Origin: Flemingiibacterium sp045636145
Lineage (GTDB): Bacteria > Bacillota > Clostridia > Oscillospirales > CAG-272
NCBI GenBank assembly: GCA_045636145.1
Contig: JAZTWV010000006.1
Location: forward strand, 1 to 33,871
Direction of reading: 5' to 3'
Length of the DNA stretch: 33,871 nucleotides
Every line of letters starts with the position of its first letter. Position 1 is the stretch's first letter. The position numbers and the translations under genes are program-made. Under the pieces are notes generated by a model. It was given only the letters and a program-made list of their open reading frames with translations, was not told the origin of the DNA and did no database searches. Below are positions 7,615 through 15,106 of the stretch, piece after piece.

Positions 7615-7655
7615 CGAAAAAACTCTCCCACAGTTTCAAAAACGAGGGAGAGTTT
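7615..7655 (-). terminator. Rho-independent terminator after the MFS gene
   Basis: On the minus strand a 10-bp stem (7655-7646 with 7629-7620) with a 16-base loop is followed by a run of six T, partly shared with the stem. It lies 27 bases after the stop of the transporter gene and separates it from the lipoprotein gene. Confidence 0.75.
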
Positions 7656-7681
7656 ACGTTTTATTTACATTTTGCCAAGTC

Positions 7682-8878
7682 TCATTCGGCAAGATTTTGC
7701 TTGCGCTGTCTTCTTATGAGCGAAAGCAGTATGAATGCGGTTATCGGGAATATAACTGCCGCAAATATTCCTGCCTTAAGTCCCACATCTCCGCCTACCG
7801 TATCTGCCACAAAGCCTATCATTCCGGGACCGAGCGAGCATCCAACGTCTCCTGCAAGCGCAAGGACCGCAAACATGGTAGTTCCGCCAAGGGGTACACT
7901 GCTGCTTGCCACGCTGAGCGTACCGGGCCAATATATGCCAACGCACAGACCTGAAAGTCCGCATCCGCAAAGGGACAGCACCGGACTTGGCGAGAGGACG
8001 CACATGAGATATCCCACAAATATTCCCACAGCGCAGTATTTCATGAAGCGGATGAGATTTATCCGCTCACCAAAGATTCCGTAAAAGGTGCGCGAGAGAG
8101 CCATCATAAGTCCGAACATACACGGACCAAGAAGATCGCCCACAGTCTTTGAGACTCCCAGTCCCGTTTCGGCGAACAGCGACGACCACTGTGCAATTCC
8201 CTGTTCCATTGCGCCGGCGCAGATCATGATAATAAGGAAAATCGGAAATCCCCGAAGCCTGAAGATTTTAAAAAATGAGCCTTGATTTTCCTTGTCCTCG
8301 GCAAGGGGGGCTAAAGGAACTAAAGCGAAAAGTATGCAGTTAAAGAACGGAATTGCCGCCCATATCCACGCCATTATACGCCAATTTTCGATTCCTGCCA
8401 AGACGAAAAAGAGGGTTGATAAAAGCACGATCGCAAGGTGTCCCCAGCAGTAGAATGAATGGAGCAGACTCATAGCCGCGCTTTTATTCCCAAGCGGAAG
8501 CGCCTCAACAGTGGGACTTGCCATGACCTCGATAAATCCGCTTCCAAGGGAGCAAAGCGTAGTTGCTAAAAACAGTCCGAGGTATGGCGGAAATATCTTA
8601 GTGAACACCGCAAGACCTGCCATTCCGAGAAAAGACGTGATGTGTGCAATCACAAGTCCACGTCTGTGTCCGATTCGGTACGCATATTTTACACCTATGG
8701 CATCCACCACCATCTGCACGATGAAGTTATAGGAAATAAGCAGAGTTATCTGCTCAATGGATACACCAAATTCTTCAGAATATGTAACAAAAAGAAGCGG
8801 ACTGAAGTTGTTTACGATAGCCTGTATAAAAAAACAGAGATAACAGGATATCAGTGTATGCTTGTATGTAAGTTTCAT
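7682..8878 (-). CDS. Major facilitator superfamily transporter
   Basis: A 398-residue protein with about 12 predicted transmembrane helices in two six-helix halves. A G-H-R-R-G loop after helix 2 (A-Y-R-I-G-H-R-R-G) corresponds to the MFS motif A region. The overall pattern resembles the FucP/NarK-like sugar or peptide branch, but no substrate can be named. The open frame extends upstream to a TTG at 9034, but that would overlap the preceding gene and add 52 unrelated residues. The ATG at 8878 with GGAGAG just upstream gives M-K-L-T-Y-K and a normal length. The 127-base leader (8879-9005) holds two hairpins. A terminator follows the gene. Confidence 0.88.
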   Translation of the reverse strand: MKLTYKHTLISCYLCFFIQAIVNNFSPLLFVTYSEEFGVSIEQITLLISYNFIVQMVVDAIGVKYAYRIGHRRGLVIAHITSFLGMAGLAVFTKIFPPYLGLFLATTLCSLGSGFIEVMASPTVEALPLGNKSAAMSLLHSFYCWGHLAIVLLSTLFFVLAGIENWRIMAWIWAAIPFFNCILFALVPLAPLAEDKENQGSFFKIFRLRGFPIFLIIMICAGAMEQGIAQWSSLFAETGLGVSKTVGDLLGPCMFGLMMALSRTFYGIFGERINLIRFMKYCAVGIFVGYLMCVLSPSPVLSLCGCGLSGLCVGIYWPGTLSVASSSVPLGGTTMFAVLALAGDVGCSLGPGMIGFVADTVGGDVGLKAGIFAAVIFPITAFILLSLIRRQRKQNLAE

Positions 8879-8911
8879 TTGTCTCTCCGATTGTATAAGT
8901 TCATCAGATTT

Positions 8912-8993
8912 TCCACCCTCGGTGGAGCTGTCGCCGCAGGTAATTTTTAGGGTAGATTCAACGCGCCAAGAGGACTGCCAAATGCAGTCCTCT
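8912..8993 (-). promoter_or_regulatory. Two-hairpin leader of the MFS transporter
   Basis: On the minus strand the leader forms a perfect 10-bp hairpin (8993-8984 with 8978-8969, five-base loop) and, closer to the start, a 6-bp GC-rich hairpin (8926-8921 with 8917-8912, loop GAG). No T-run follows the first, so it is a poor terminator. I cannot match it to a known riboswitch. It may be a regulatory leader, a processing site or the remnant of a dispersed repeat. Confidence 0.4.
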
Positions 8994-9005
8994 CTGCTAT
9001 ACTGT

Positions 9006-9266
9006 TCAGTTAGGGATAATTCCGTCGCCTTCAACGCTTGTTATGGGCACATCACGAATGCTCATGAGGGATTCCGCTTCCTCATCGGTCTCCGGCTGTA
9101 CTACTGCGATTCCTGTGCAGTCGGTTGCAGACGCCACAGAACCGTGGAGAAATGCATCCTCACAGGGGTATTTTGATGGAAATTCCAAGGGCTGTGCCGG
9201 ATATGCGCCGAGAAAATCATCCGACACACTGCGAAGGATCTTAACCTTCGGTACATTCTTTTTCAT
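9006..9266 (-). CDS. Small protein of unknown function downstream of SpoVT
   Basis: An 86-residue soluble protein starting at ATG 9266, with GAGGTG seven bases upstream. A GTG at 9275 lies within that ribosome binding site and is less likely. It starts with a basic M-K-K-N-V-P-K-V-K stretch and has an acidic C-terminal half. It contains two Cys about 12 residues apart and ends in G-D-G-I-I-P-N. There is no transmembrane segment or recognised domain. The start is 10 bases past the spoVT stop, so it is almost certainly co-transcribed with it and may share its sporulation timing. Function unknown. Confidence 0.65.
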   Translation of the reverse strand: MKKNVPKVKILRSVSDDFLGAYPAQPLEFPSKYPCEDAFLHGSVASATDCTGIAVVQPETDEEAESLMSIRDVPITSVEGDGIIPN

Positions 9267-9276
9267 AGACTGCACC

Positions 9277-9822
9277 TCACGCCTCGATCTGCTTTGCGAG
9301 GAATGCCGCGGCAGTGCCTATAAGCTTGTTTTCCACGTCGCCCTCAACCGGCTCCGCATCGGGAATGTGCACCGAGGCAACACAGCCGATAAGGTCTCCG
9401 TCGGCAATTATGGGCATGGCGCAGGAAACGGCGGCACTGTTAGAATCAGAGGTGATTCGTACCGGCTGTGAGCCTTCAAGATAGCGATAATTGCCGCGTC
9501 CCTCGATAATGTCCTCAAGCTCGCCGGAAAGCTTCTTGTCAAGGTATTCCTTTCTTGGAAGACCTGCGCAGGCGATTACCGCATCACGGTCACATATGAC
9601 TACCGCCATACCTGCGATTCTGTAAAGAGTCTCCGCATACTGTGCGGCAAACGCGTTAAGCTCACCAATGGGTGAATATTTTTTAAAAATGACCTCACCT
9701 TCGCGGTCGGTAAATATTTCAAGGGGGTCGCCTTCACGGATTCGCATAGTGCGGCGAATCTCCTTAGGGATAACGACACGACCCAGATCGTCGATGCGTC
9801 TTACTATTCCTGTTGCTTTCAT
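9277..9822 (-). CDS. spoVT: Stage V sporulation protein T
   Basis: A 181-residue transcription regulator of the AbrB family. The N-terminal swapped-hairpin DNA-binding domain (about residues 1-50) contains the signature G-I-V-R-R-I-D-D-L-G-R-V-V-I-P-K-E-I-R. The rest (about 55-178) is a GAF-like domain, as in Bacillus SpoVT, where the protein tunes forespore sigma-G genes. Length and domain order match the family. The ATG at 9822 has AAAGGAG ten bases upstream, and this ribosome binding site lies in one arm of a long inverted repeat. The gene is followed closely by the 86-residue protein. It is the main evidence that the organism sporulates or descends from a sporulating line. Confidence 0.93.
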   Translation of the reverse strand: MKATGIVRRIDDLGRVVIPKEIRRTMRIREGDPLEIFTDREGEVIFKKYSPIGELNAFAAQYAETLYRIAGMAVVICDRDAVIACAGLPRKEYLDKKLSGELEDIIEGRGNYRYLEGSQPVRITSDSNSAAVSCAMPIIADGDLIGCVASVHIPDAEPVEGDVENKLIGTAAAFLAKQIEA

Positions 9823-9892
9823 AGTATATATTCTCCTTTTATATAAGCAAATGCTACGACAATAGTATCTGTAAGGAAAGGAGAATTATACT
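9823..9892 (-). promoter_or_regulatory. Inverted repeat over the spoVT ribosome binding site
   Basis: The 17 bases just before the spoVT ATG (9823-9839), which contain its AAAGGAG, are complementary to 9877-9892 apart from a single one-base bulge. A transcript starting upstream could fold a 16-bp stem with a 37-base loop that hides the ribosome binding site. The upstream arm also overlaps the possible -35 of the sigma-G-like promoter, so it may instead be a protein-binding site. Confidence 0.5.
9863..9891 (-). promoter_or_regulatory. Possible sigma-G-type promoter for spoVT
   Basis: On the minus strand GTATA (9887-9891) is followed after 17 bases by GATACTA (9863-9869). The Bacillus sigma-G consensus is roughly G-H-A-T-R, 17-18 bases, C-A-T-N-H-T-A, so the match is close except for the first base of the -10. 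spoVT is sigma-G-controlled in Bacillus. Start of transcription would fall near 9856. Confidence 0.4.
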
Positions 9893-9913
9893 TGGATTAA
9901 ACACATAAAAAAG

Positions 9914-11770
9914 CTAATTATCAATTACAAGTTTTGACATTGCAAAAGCTACCTCTGCACGCATGGCGGGTGCATTTGGCATCAATTTTTCTTCTCGTAT
10001 ATGGATGATACCGTTGGAATTGCACCATTTTACAGCTTCAAGTGCCCAATCCGAAGTATCGCCGGCATCTGGATATGCAAGGATTCTTCGTTCGCCAAAA
10101 AGCAATCCGCCTTTATTCATTGCATACCTATAAACCATAGCTGCAAGCTGCTCACGGGTGATCTCACCGTCAGGATTAAACTTATCGCCTCCGATTCCGT
10201 TTACTATGCCTTTTTGTGCTGCCCACACAACAGCATCTGTATACCACGTACCCGGCATAACATCAGAGAATGGATTTTCTATAGTCGGAGCAGGAGAATT
10301 TTCCATTCGCCACAAAACTGTAGCTATCATCGCCCTTGTTGTAGTATCATTTGGAGCGAATGTATTTTCGCTGTATCCGCCCATCAATCCTGCCGTAATA
10401 ACATAATCCACCGCTTCATGATACCATGCATTCACATCTATATCACTATAAGCTCTCGCAGGGCAAATATGTACCTGTGGGTCAGCAACAGGTATATCCG
10501 GCTCTGAATATTCATCTGTTTCGACTTCAACATCCTCGGACTCTGAAGCAGTTTCTTCCTCAATCTCTTCTGTTTCGGCTTCAGTATCTTCTGGCTCTGA
10601 ATCGGTTTCTTCCTCAGCTTCTTCTTTTTCTTTAAAGTGTTCAACTGCACCCTCGTACTTTTCCGCAAATTCAACAGACACAGTCACATCATCTTCAGGC
10701 ATGTTAAAATAATATTCCCCATCGTCTTCAAGAACGCGCACCCTTATATCAGAATTACAAGGCTTTATCTTTATGCTTTCAAGCTCTGCACCTCTTTCCG
10801 GGGAAACATATATATATACCTTACTGTCCTTTCGCGCTTCATACTCGGACAACTCAACTTCACCAAATTCACCATCGTACACAAGCTCCGCAGTGTACTG
10901 CTTATAGATTGAAATTTTCTTAAAATCGACCGTTAAATCAATTCTCGAAGCAGGCATTGTAACACTGTATCTGTCAAGGATGCTGTCATATTCGTATTCC
11001 ATAAACTCTGATTCTTCTTCATTAAAGAAATACACTTCATCAATGGCATATCCTGCCTTAGGCTCAATATAGAAATATACCGTTTCGCCTTCTTTAGCAT
11101 TACCCTTCGATTTTTCAACCGAGCCTTGTTCTTTCTCGTAATTAACATCTACTTTATATTCTTTTTCGTAATACTCATAGTTTGCTTCAAGAATAACATT
11201 AAACTCAGGCATACGAAATGTAAATGTACCGTTCTCCTCTTCATCCGCATCCTCTATATCGTAATAATTCTTGTAATAGTAGAATTTATAATTAACGTCA
11301 CTTACGAATTTTTCGTTATCAGAATGAGTCTTTACTGTTACTATTTCGCCGGGAGCGAATTTTATAGGTTCGCCGGGTTCATATTCATCTGTTTCAATTT
11401 CAAGATACGGTTCGTCTGAAGACTTGATAGTAACCGAATATTTTTTTATTTTCGCTTCATATTCCACATATACTGTGGTATCGGCGGCAGGCATGAAAAA
11501 GCGAAAACTGTTTTCTGAAGTTAGTGTAATACTTCCGCTTCCCGCTTCGCTTTCGAATTTGCCTCTTTTTATACGCTTTTCGGGAAGTGGATCGGCGTAT
11601 ACATACACTAAACTGCCGACACTTGCCATCTCGGGCGAAATGTTAAAGACAGCTTCATCCTCGTTGCTCTCTATAGTGATGCGGTATTTTTCACCATCTG
11701 AGGCAAGAACCGGAACAAACAAAGAAAAAGCCACCGCAAAAAATATAATTATCGAAAATATTCTCTTCAT
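9914..11770 (-). CDS. SLH-domain surface protein with InlB-like repeats
   Basis: A 618-residue exported protein. It has a basic start and hydrophobic signal peptide (about residues 1-23). Four beta-rich modules of roughly 75-90 residues follow; each ends in an F-x-M-P-x-x-D-x-T/L-V-like motif typical of divergent InlB B-repeats. Next comes a very acidic Glu/Thr/Ser linker, and then three C-terminal S-layer homology domains (about 440-615) with Y-S-D-I/F-S-D-V starts and T-R-A/T-R-E motifs. SLH domains usually bind pyruvylated cell-wall polymer, so the protein should sit on the cell surface. The ATG at 11770 has GGAGG; an in-frame GTG four codons earlier lies inside that site and is rejected. 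It lies 27 bases after truA. The linker DNA contains a tandem repeat at 10515-10616. Confidence 0.9.
   Translation of the reverse strand: MKRIFSIIIFFAVAFSLFVPVLASDGEKYRITIESNEDEAVFNISPEMASVGSLVYVYADPLPEKRIKRGKFESEAGSGSITLTSENSFRFFMPAADTTVYVEYEAKIKKYSVTIKSSDEPYLEIETDEYEPGEPIKFAPGEIVTVKTHSDNEKFVSDVNYKFYYYKNYYDIEDADEEENGTFTFRMPEFNVILEANYEYYEKEYKVDVNYEKEQGSVEKSKGNAKEGETVYFYIEPKAGYAIDEVYFFNEEESEFMEYEYDSILDRYSVTMPASRIDLTVDFKKISIYKQYTAELVYDGEFGEVELSEYEARKDSKVYIYVSPERGAELESIKIKPCNSDIRVRVLEDDGEYYFNMPEDDVTVSVEFAEKYEGAVEHFKEKEEAEEETDSEPEDTEAETEEIEEETASESEDVEVETDEYSEPDIPVADPQVHICPARAYSDIDVNAWYHEAVDYVITAGLMGGYSENTFAPNDTTTRAMIATVLWRMENSPAPTIENPFSDVMPGTWYTDAVVWAAQKGIVNGIGGDKFNPDGEITREQLAAMVYRYAMNKGGLLFGERRILAYPDAGDTSDWALEAVKWCNSNGIIHIREEKLMPNAPAMRAEVAFAMSKLVIDN
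10515..10616. repeat. Two-copy tandem repeat in the acidic linker of the SLH protein
   Basis: Two 48-base copies (10515-10562 and 10569-10616) with a period of 54 bases, 18 codons, differ at 8 positions. They encode the repeated E-T-x-S-E-x-E-D-x-E-x-E-T linker between the beta modules and the SLH domains. It is a likely site of length variation. Confidence 0.8.
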
Positions 11771-11797
11771 AGAATCCTCCACTAATACTACAAAACA

Positions 11798-12541
11798 TCA
11801 TTTAAACTCTACACTCCGCAGATACAACCCCTCCGGCGGCGCGGTCATTCCGGCGCGGCTTCGGTCGCAGTATGCGATAATGTCCGCCATGTCGGACGGC
11901 TCTGTTTTTCCTGTCGCAGTATCAATCAGCGTGCCAACGATAATGCGCACCATGTTGTAAAGAAATCCGTCGGCGGCAATGCGTATGCGAAGAAGCTCGC
12001 CGTCCTCTATAATATCAAGCCGTGTCACATTCCGCACAGTGTCGGCAACATCCGAGCCGTTTGCCATAAATCCCGAAAAATCGTGACGTCCTATAAAAGC
12101 TTTCGCCGCCTGCCGCATACGGGCAATGCCGTCCGCCGGCAACGGCTTCGGAAACTGCCACGCGCGGTCAACAAGGAACGGATCGGGAATGCGCGACAGG
12201 TGGATAAGATACTCGTATTCTTTCTCCAAAACATCATGGCGCACGTGAAAATCCTCCGGCACTTCCACAGCCGAAATTACGGATATACGGCGGTCAATAA
12301 CGCTGTTGAGCGCAAAGGGCAGTCTGTCCGTTGGGATATCCTTATCCGTGTCAAACGTGGCATAGTAGCGAAGCGCGTGCACGCCTGCATCGGTGCGTGA
12401 GCATCCCTTAACGGCATAGCGCACGCCGTAGATACGCTCAATTGCATCCTGAAGCGCAGACTGTACGGTTTCCCGTCCCGGCTGTACCTGATAGCCGGCA
12501 AAGCCTGTGCCAACATAGCAAATTTCAAGCAGTATTTTCAT
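11798..12541 (-). CDS. truA: tRNA pseudouridine synthase A
   Basis: A 247-residue enzyme that converts uridines 38-40 of the tRNA anticodon arm to pseudouridine. The catalytic Asp is D51 in S-R-T-D-A-G-V-H-A. The F-A-G-Y-Q-x-Q start and the R-x-x-A-D-G-F-L-Y-N-M-V-R segment near residue 195 are typical. Length is normal. The start codon overlaps the ecfT stop by four bases. In many Bacillota truA directly follows ecfA1-ecfA2-ecfT, as here. Confidence 0.97.
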   Translation of the reverse strand: MKILLEICYVGTGFAGYQVQPGRETVQSALQDAIERIYGVRYAVKGCSRTDAGVHALRYYATFDTDKDIPTDRLPFALNSVIDRRISVISAVEVPEDFHVRHDVLEKEYEYLIHLSRIPDPFLVDRAWQFPKPLPADGIARMRQAAKAFIGRHDFSGFMANGSDVADTVRNVTRLDIIEDGELLRIRIAADGFLYNMVRIIVGTLIDTATGKTEPSDMADIIAYCDRSRAGMTAPPEGLYLRSVEFK

Positions 12542-13359
12542 AGGCTTATTCCCATGGGAATCATGTTCAGTGCCGCCACAGAGGCGATAAACGCCGCCAT
12601 AACAAGCACCGCCAAAAAGTCCCGTGCGGCATATTTAAGCTTTGTCATTCGGGTGCGTCCGTCGCCGCCGCGGTAACAGCGGCATTCCATGGCTGTAGCA
12701 AGCTCATCGGCGCGTCTGAAAGCGGAAATAAACAGCGGTATCAGTATGGGCACAAGTGCCTTTGCGCGGCGCATGAGACTGCCCGATTCAAAATCCGCAC
12801 CTCTCGCTTTCTGCGCCGACATTATCTTGTCGGTTTCCTCAATAAGCGTTGGAATAAAGCGCAGAGCAATAGTCATCATCATGGAGAATTCGTGCACAGG
12901 AAGCTTTATTTTGCGAAGGGGCGCCAAAAGGCGCTCAAGTGCATCTGTCAGCATGATGGGAGATGTTGTATAAGTCAAAAGGATGGTGGTTCCCACAAGC
13001 ATTGTGGAGATACGAAGTATCATCATAATCGAATACACAACGCCCTCAAGATAGATATTGATTTTCCAAAAGCTTACAAGAAGCACGTCACCGGTTGTAA
13101 AAAACAGGTTAAAAAATGTGGTGAATGCCACGATGAAAACAAGTGGCTTCATGCTCTTTATGATAGTTTTCCACGAGATGCCGGAAATAAACACAAGTAT
13201 AACTGCGCTTGCCGCAACCGCCGCAAAGGCGATCATGTTCTTTGCAAGAAACACACCCACAATGTATGCTATGGTCAGGATTATCTTCATTCGCGGATCA
13301 AGCTTGTGAACCACGGTATTTCCGGGGAAATACTGTCCAAGCGTAATGTCTTTTATCAT
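12538..13359 (-). CDS. ecfT: ECF transporter transmembrane component EcfT
   Basis: A 273-residue membrane protein with about five to six predicted transmembrane helices. The cytoplasmic coupling region has the family's two A-R-G-type signatures, K-A-R-G-A-D and C-Y-R-G-G, which contact the two ATPases. The protein joins EcfA1/EcfA2 and a substrate-binding S component to import vitamins or metals. No S component gene is in the window, so this is a shared (group II) module serving S components encoded elsewhere. It overlaps ecfA2 and truA by four bases each. Confidence 0.95.
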   Translation of the reverse strand: MIKDITLGQYFPGNTVVHKLDPRMKIILTIAYIVGVFLAKNMIAFAAVAASAVILVFISGISWKTIIKSMKPLVFIVAFTTFFNLFFTTGDVLLVSFWKINIYLEGVVYSIMMILRISTMLVGTTILLTYTTSPIMLTDALERLLAPLRKIKLPVHEFSMMMTIALRFIPTLIEETDKIMSAQKARGADFESGSLMRRAKALVPILIPLFISAFRRADELATAMECRCYRGGDGRTRMTKLKYAARDFLAVLVMAAFIASVAALNMIPMGISL

Positions 13360-14216
13360 TTGCTACCTCCGGAAAGAAGCGCGAGTATTGCGGATTTTGC
13401 GGCTTCTGTTGTATAGATTCCGTCGGGTATATCAAGACCGCGTTCTTTTAGCTTATTGCAAAGCTCCGTAATCTGCGGAACGCTGAGTCCTACGCTTGAA
13501 AGCGCCGCAGCATTCTTAAATACCTCCGCAGTGCTTCCCTGCATGAATATCTTCGCGTGATCCATTACAACTATCTCGTCGGAGTATCTTGCCATGTCCT
13601 CCATTGAGTGAGACACGATGATAACAGTGTTCTTCTTCTGCCTCTGATAGGAGCGAATGCCGCCGAGAATCTCCTCGCGGCCCTGCGGATCAAGTCCTGC
13701 CGCCGGCTCGTCAAGCACAAGCACCTCCGGCTCCATTGCCATGATTCCGGCAATGGCAACGCGGCGCTTCTGACCGCCCGACAGATCAAAGGGGGATTTT
13801 TCAAGCATTTCGGGAGAAATTCCGCAGAATATTGCCGCTTCCTCAACGCGGCGCGAAACCTCCGCCTCGTCAAGCCCCATGTTCGGAGGACCGAAAGCGA
13901 TGTCACGGCGCACAGTTTCTTCAAAAAGCTGATATTCGGGATATTGGAACACAAGTCCCACCTTGAAGCGAAAACGGCTTATTTTTTTCGGCTCTGCCCA
14001 GATATCCTCGCCCCCCACAAGCACAGTTCCGGATGTGGGACGCGTAAGTCCGTTGAAAAGCTGTACCATAGTGGACTTTCCCGAGCCTGTGTGACCCATC
14101 AGTCCCGTTATGACACCTGCCTTTATTTCAAGTGAAACACCGTCAAGGGCAGTCTTGCAGAACGGCGTATCGGGCGAATATACATATGTTACGTTTTTTA
14201 ATTCGATAGCTGTCAT
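13356..14216 (-). CDS. ecfA2: ECF transporter ATPase EcfA2
   Basis: A 286-residue ABC ATPase of the energy-coupling factor transporter. It has Walker A G-H-T-G-S-G-K-S-T (41-49), signature L-S-G-G-Q-K-R-R-V-A-I-A-G, Walker B V-L-V-L-D-E-P, and the D-loop G-L-D-P-Q-G with a switch His in I-V-S-H-S. It forms a heterodimer with EcfA1. The C-terminal extension of about 70 residues is typical of ECF ATPases. It overlaps ecfA1 upstream and ecfT downstream by four bases each, which suggests matched translation. Confidence 0.95.
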   Translation of the reverse strand: MTAIELKNVTYVYSPDTPFCKTALDGVSLEIKAGVITGLMGHTGSGKSTMVQLFNGLTRPTSGTVLVGGEDIWAEPKKISRFRFKVGLVFQYPEYQLFEETVRRDIAFGPPNMGLDEAEVSRRVEEAAIFCGISPEMLEKSPFDLSGGQKRRVAIAGIMAMEPEVLVLDEPAAGLDPQGREEILGGIRSYQRQKKNTVIIVSHSMEDMARYSDEIVVMDHAKIFMQGSTAEVFKNAAALSSVGLSVPQITELCNKLKERGLDIPDGIYTTEAAKSAILALLSGGSK

Positions 14217-15079
14217 TTATGGTCTCCAAACAACTTCATTATCTCGTCGGCGCAGTCGTCCGCCGAAAGCTTGGCTATATCAACAGGAAGCCCTGACTTT
14301 TTAAGCTCGTTTAACACCTCAACGGTCTGCGGAACATCAAGACCGATCCGCTCAAGGTGAGAAACGTGACAGAACACATCTTCCGGCTTTCCGTCAAGCT
14401 CGATCCTGCCGTCATTTATAACCACCACTCTGTCGCACATAGCCGCCTCGTTCATATAGTGGGTAATATGAAGCACGGTTATGCCAAACTCGCGGTTAAG
14501 GCGTATTATGGTGTCCATAACCTCGCGCCGTCCCGACGGGTCAAGCATGGCGGTGGATTCATCGAAGATTATGCACTTCGGCATCATTGCTATAATTCCA
14601 GCAATGGCGACACGCTGTTTCTGACCGCCTGAGAGCTGGTGAGGCGAATGACGCGCAAATTCAGTCATTCCCACGGTTTCAAGGGCGTAGTCAACGCGCG
14701 ATCTAATCTCGGAAGGCTCAACGCCTAAATTTTCCGGTCCGAAAGCGATATCCTCCTCAACAATTGTGGCAACAAGCTGATTGTCGGGATTCTGGAACAC
14801 CATACCCACATTTCTGCGGTTTTCAAACAGCTCATCCTCGGAAAGGTCAGGCTTTGTTATTTCAAGACCGTCCACAAATATTTTACCGCTTGTGGGCGTA
14901 AGTATGAGATTTATAAGCTTTGCCAGAGTGGATTTTCCCGATCCGTTGTGACCCAGCACAGCAACAAGCGATCCGCGCTCAATGGTAAGATCAAGATCGC
15001 GGAGCACCTCTACATCCGAGCCGTCATCCTCAGAATAGGAAAAATTCAGTTTTTCAACTTTAATAAATGGATCGTTCAT
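14213..15079 (-). CDS. ecfA1: ECF transporter ATPase EcfA1
   Basis: A 288-residue ABC ATPase. It has Walker A G-H-N-G-S-G-K-S-T (43-51), a Q-loop in F-Q-N-P-D-N-Q, signature L-S-G-G-Q-K-Q-R-V-A-I-A-G, and Walker B with the EcfA1-type I-I-F-D-E-S-T-A-M-L-D-P. The Ser/Met where EcfA2 has P-A-A-G-L marks it as the EcfA1 member. No clear ribosome binding site precedes the ATG at 15079, although it is 27 bases after pheA, so it may rely on weak initiation or coupling. Confidence 0.95.
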   Translation of the reverse strand: MNDPFIKVEKLNFSYSEDDGSDVEVLRDLDLTIERGSLVAVLGHNGSGKSTLAKLINLILTPTSGKIFVDGLEITKPDLSEDELFENRRNVGMVFQNPDNQLVATIVEEDIAFGPENLGVEPSEIRSRVDYALETVGMTEFARHSPHQLSGGQKQRVAIAGIIAMMPKCIIFDESTAMLDPSGRREVMDTIIRLNREFGITVLHITHYMNEAAMCDRVVVINDGRIELDGKPEDVFCHVSHLERIGLDVPQTVEVLNELKKSGLPVDIAKLSADDCADEIMKLFGDHK

Positions 15080-15106
15080 ATTACAACGCGTAAACGGATT
15101 TTACGC

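Noticed and set aside
8879..9005. T-box-like GAGGGTGG in the MFS leader
   Set aside because: A T-box needs T-G-G-N-A-C-C after it and a specifier stem; here the sequence continues A-A-A-A, and the leader is too short.
8879..9034. 52-residue N-terminal extension of the MFS transporter from TTG 9034
   Set aside because: It would overlap the preceding gene, has no hydrophobic or conserved pattern, and the ATG at 8878 has a proper ribosome binding site.
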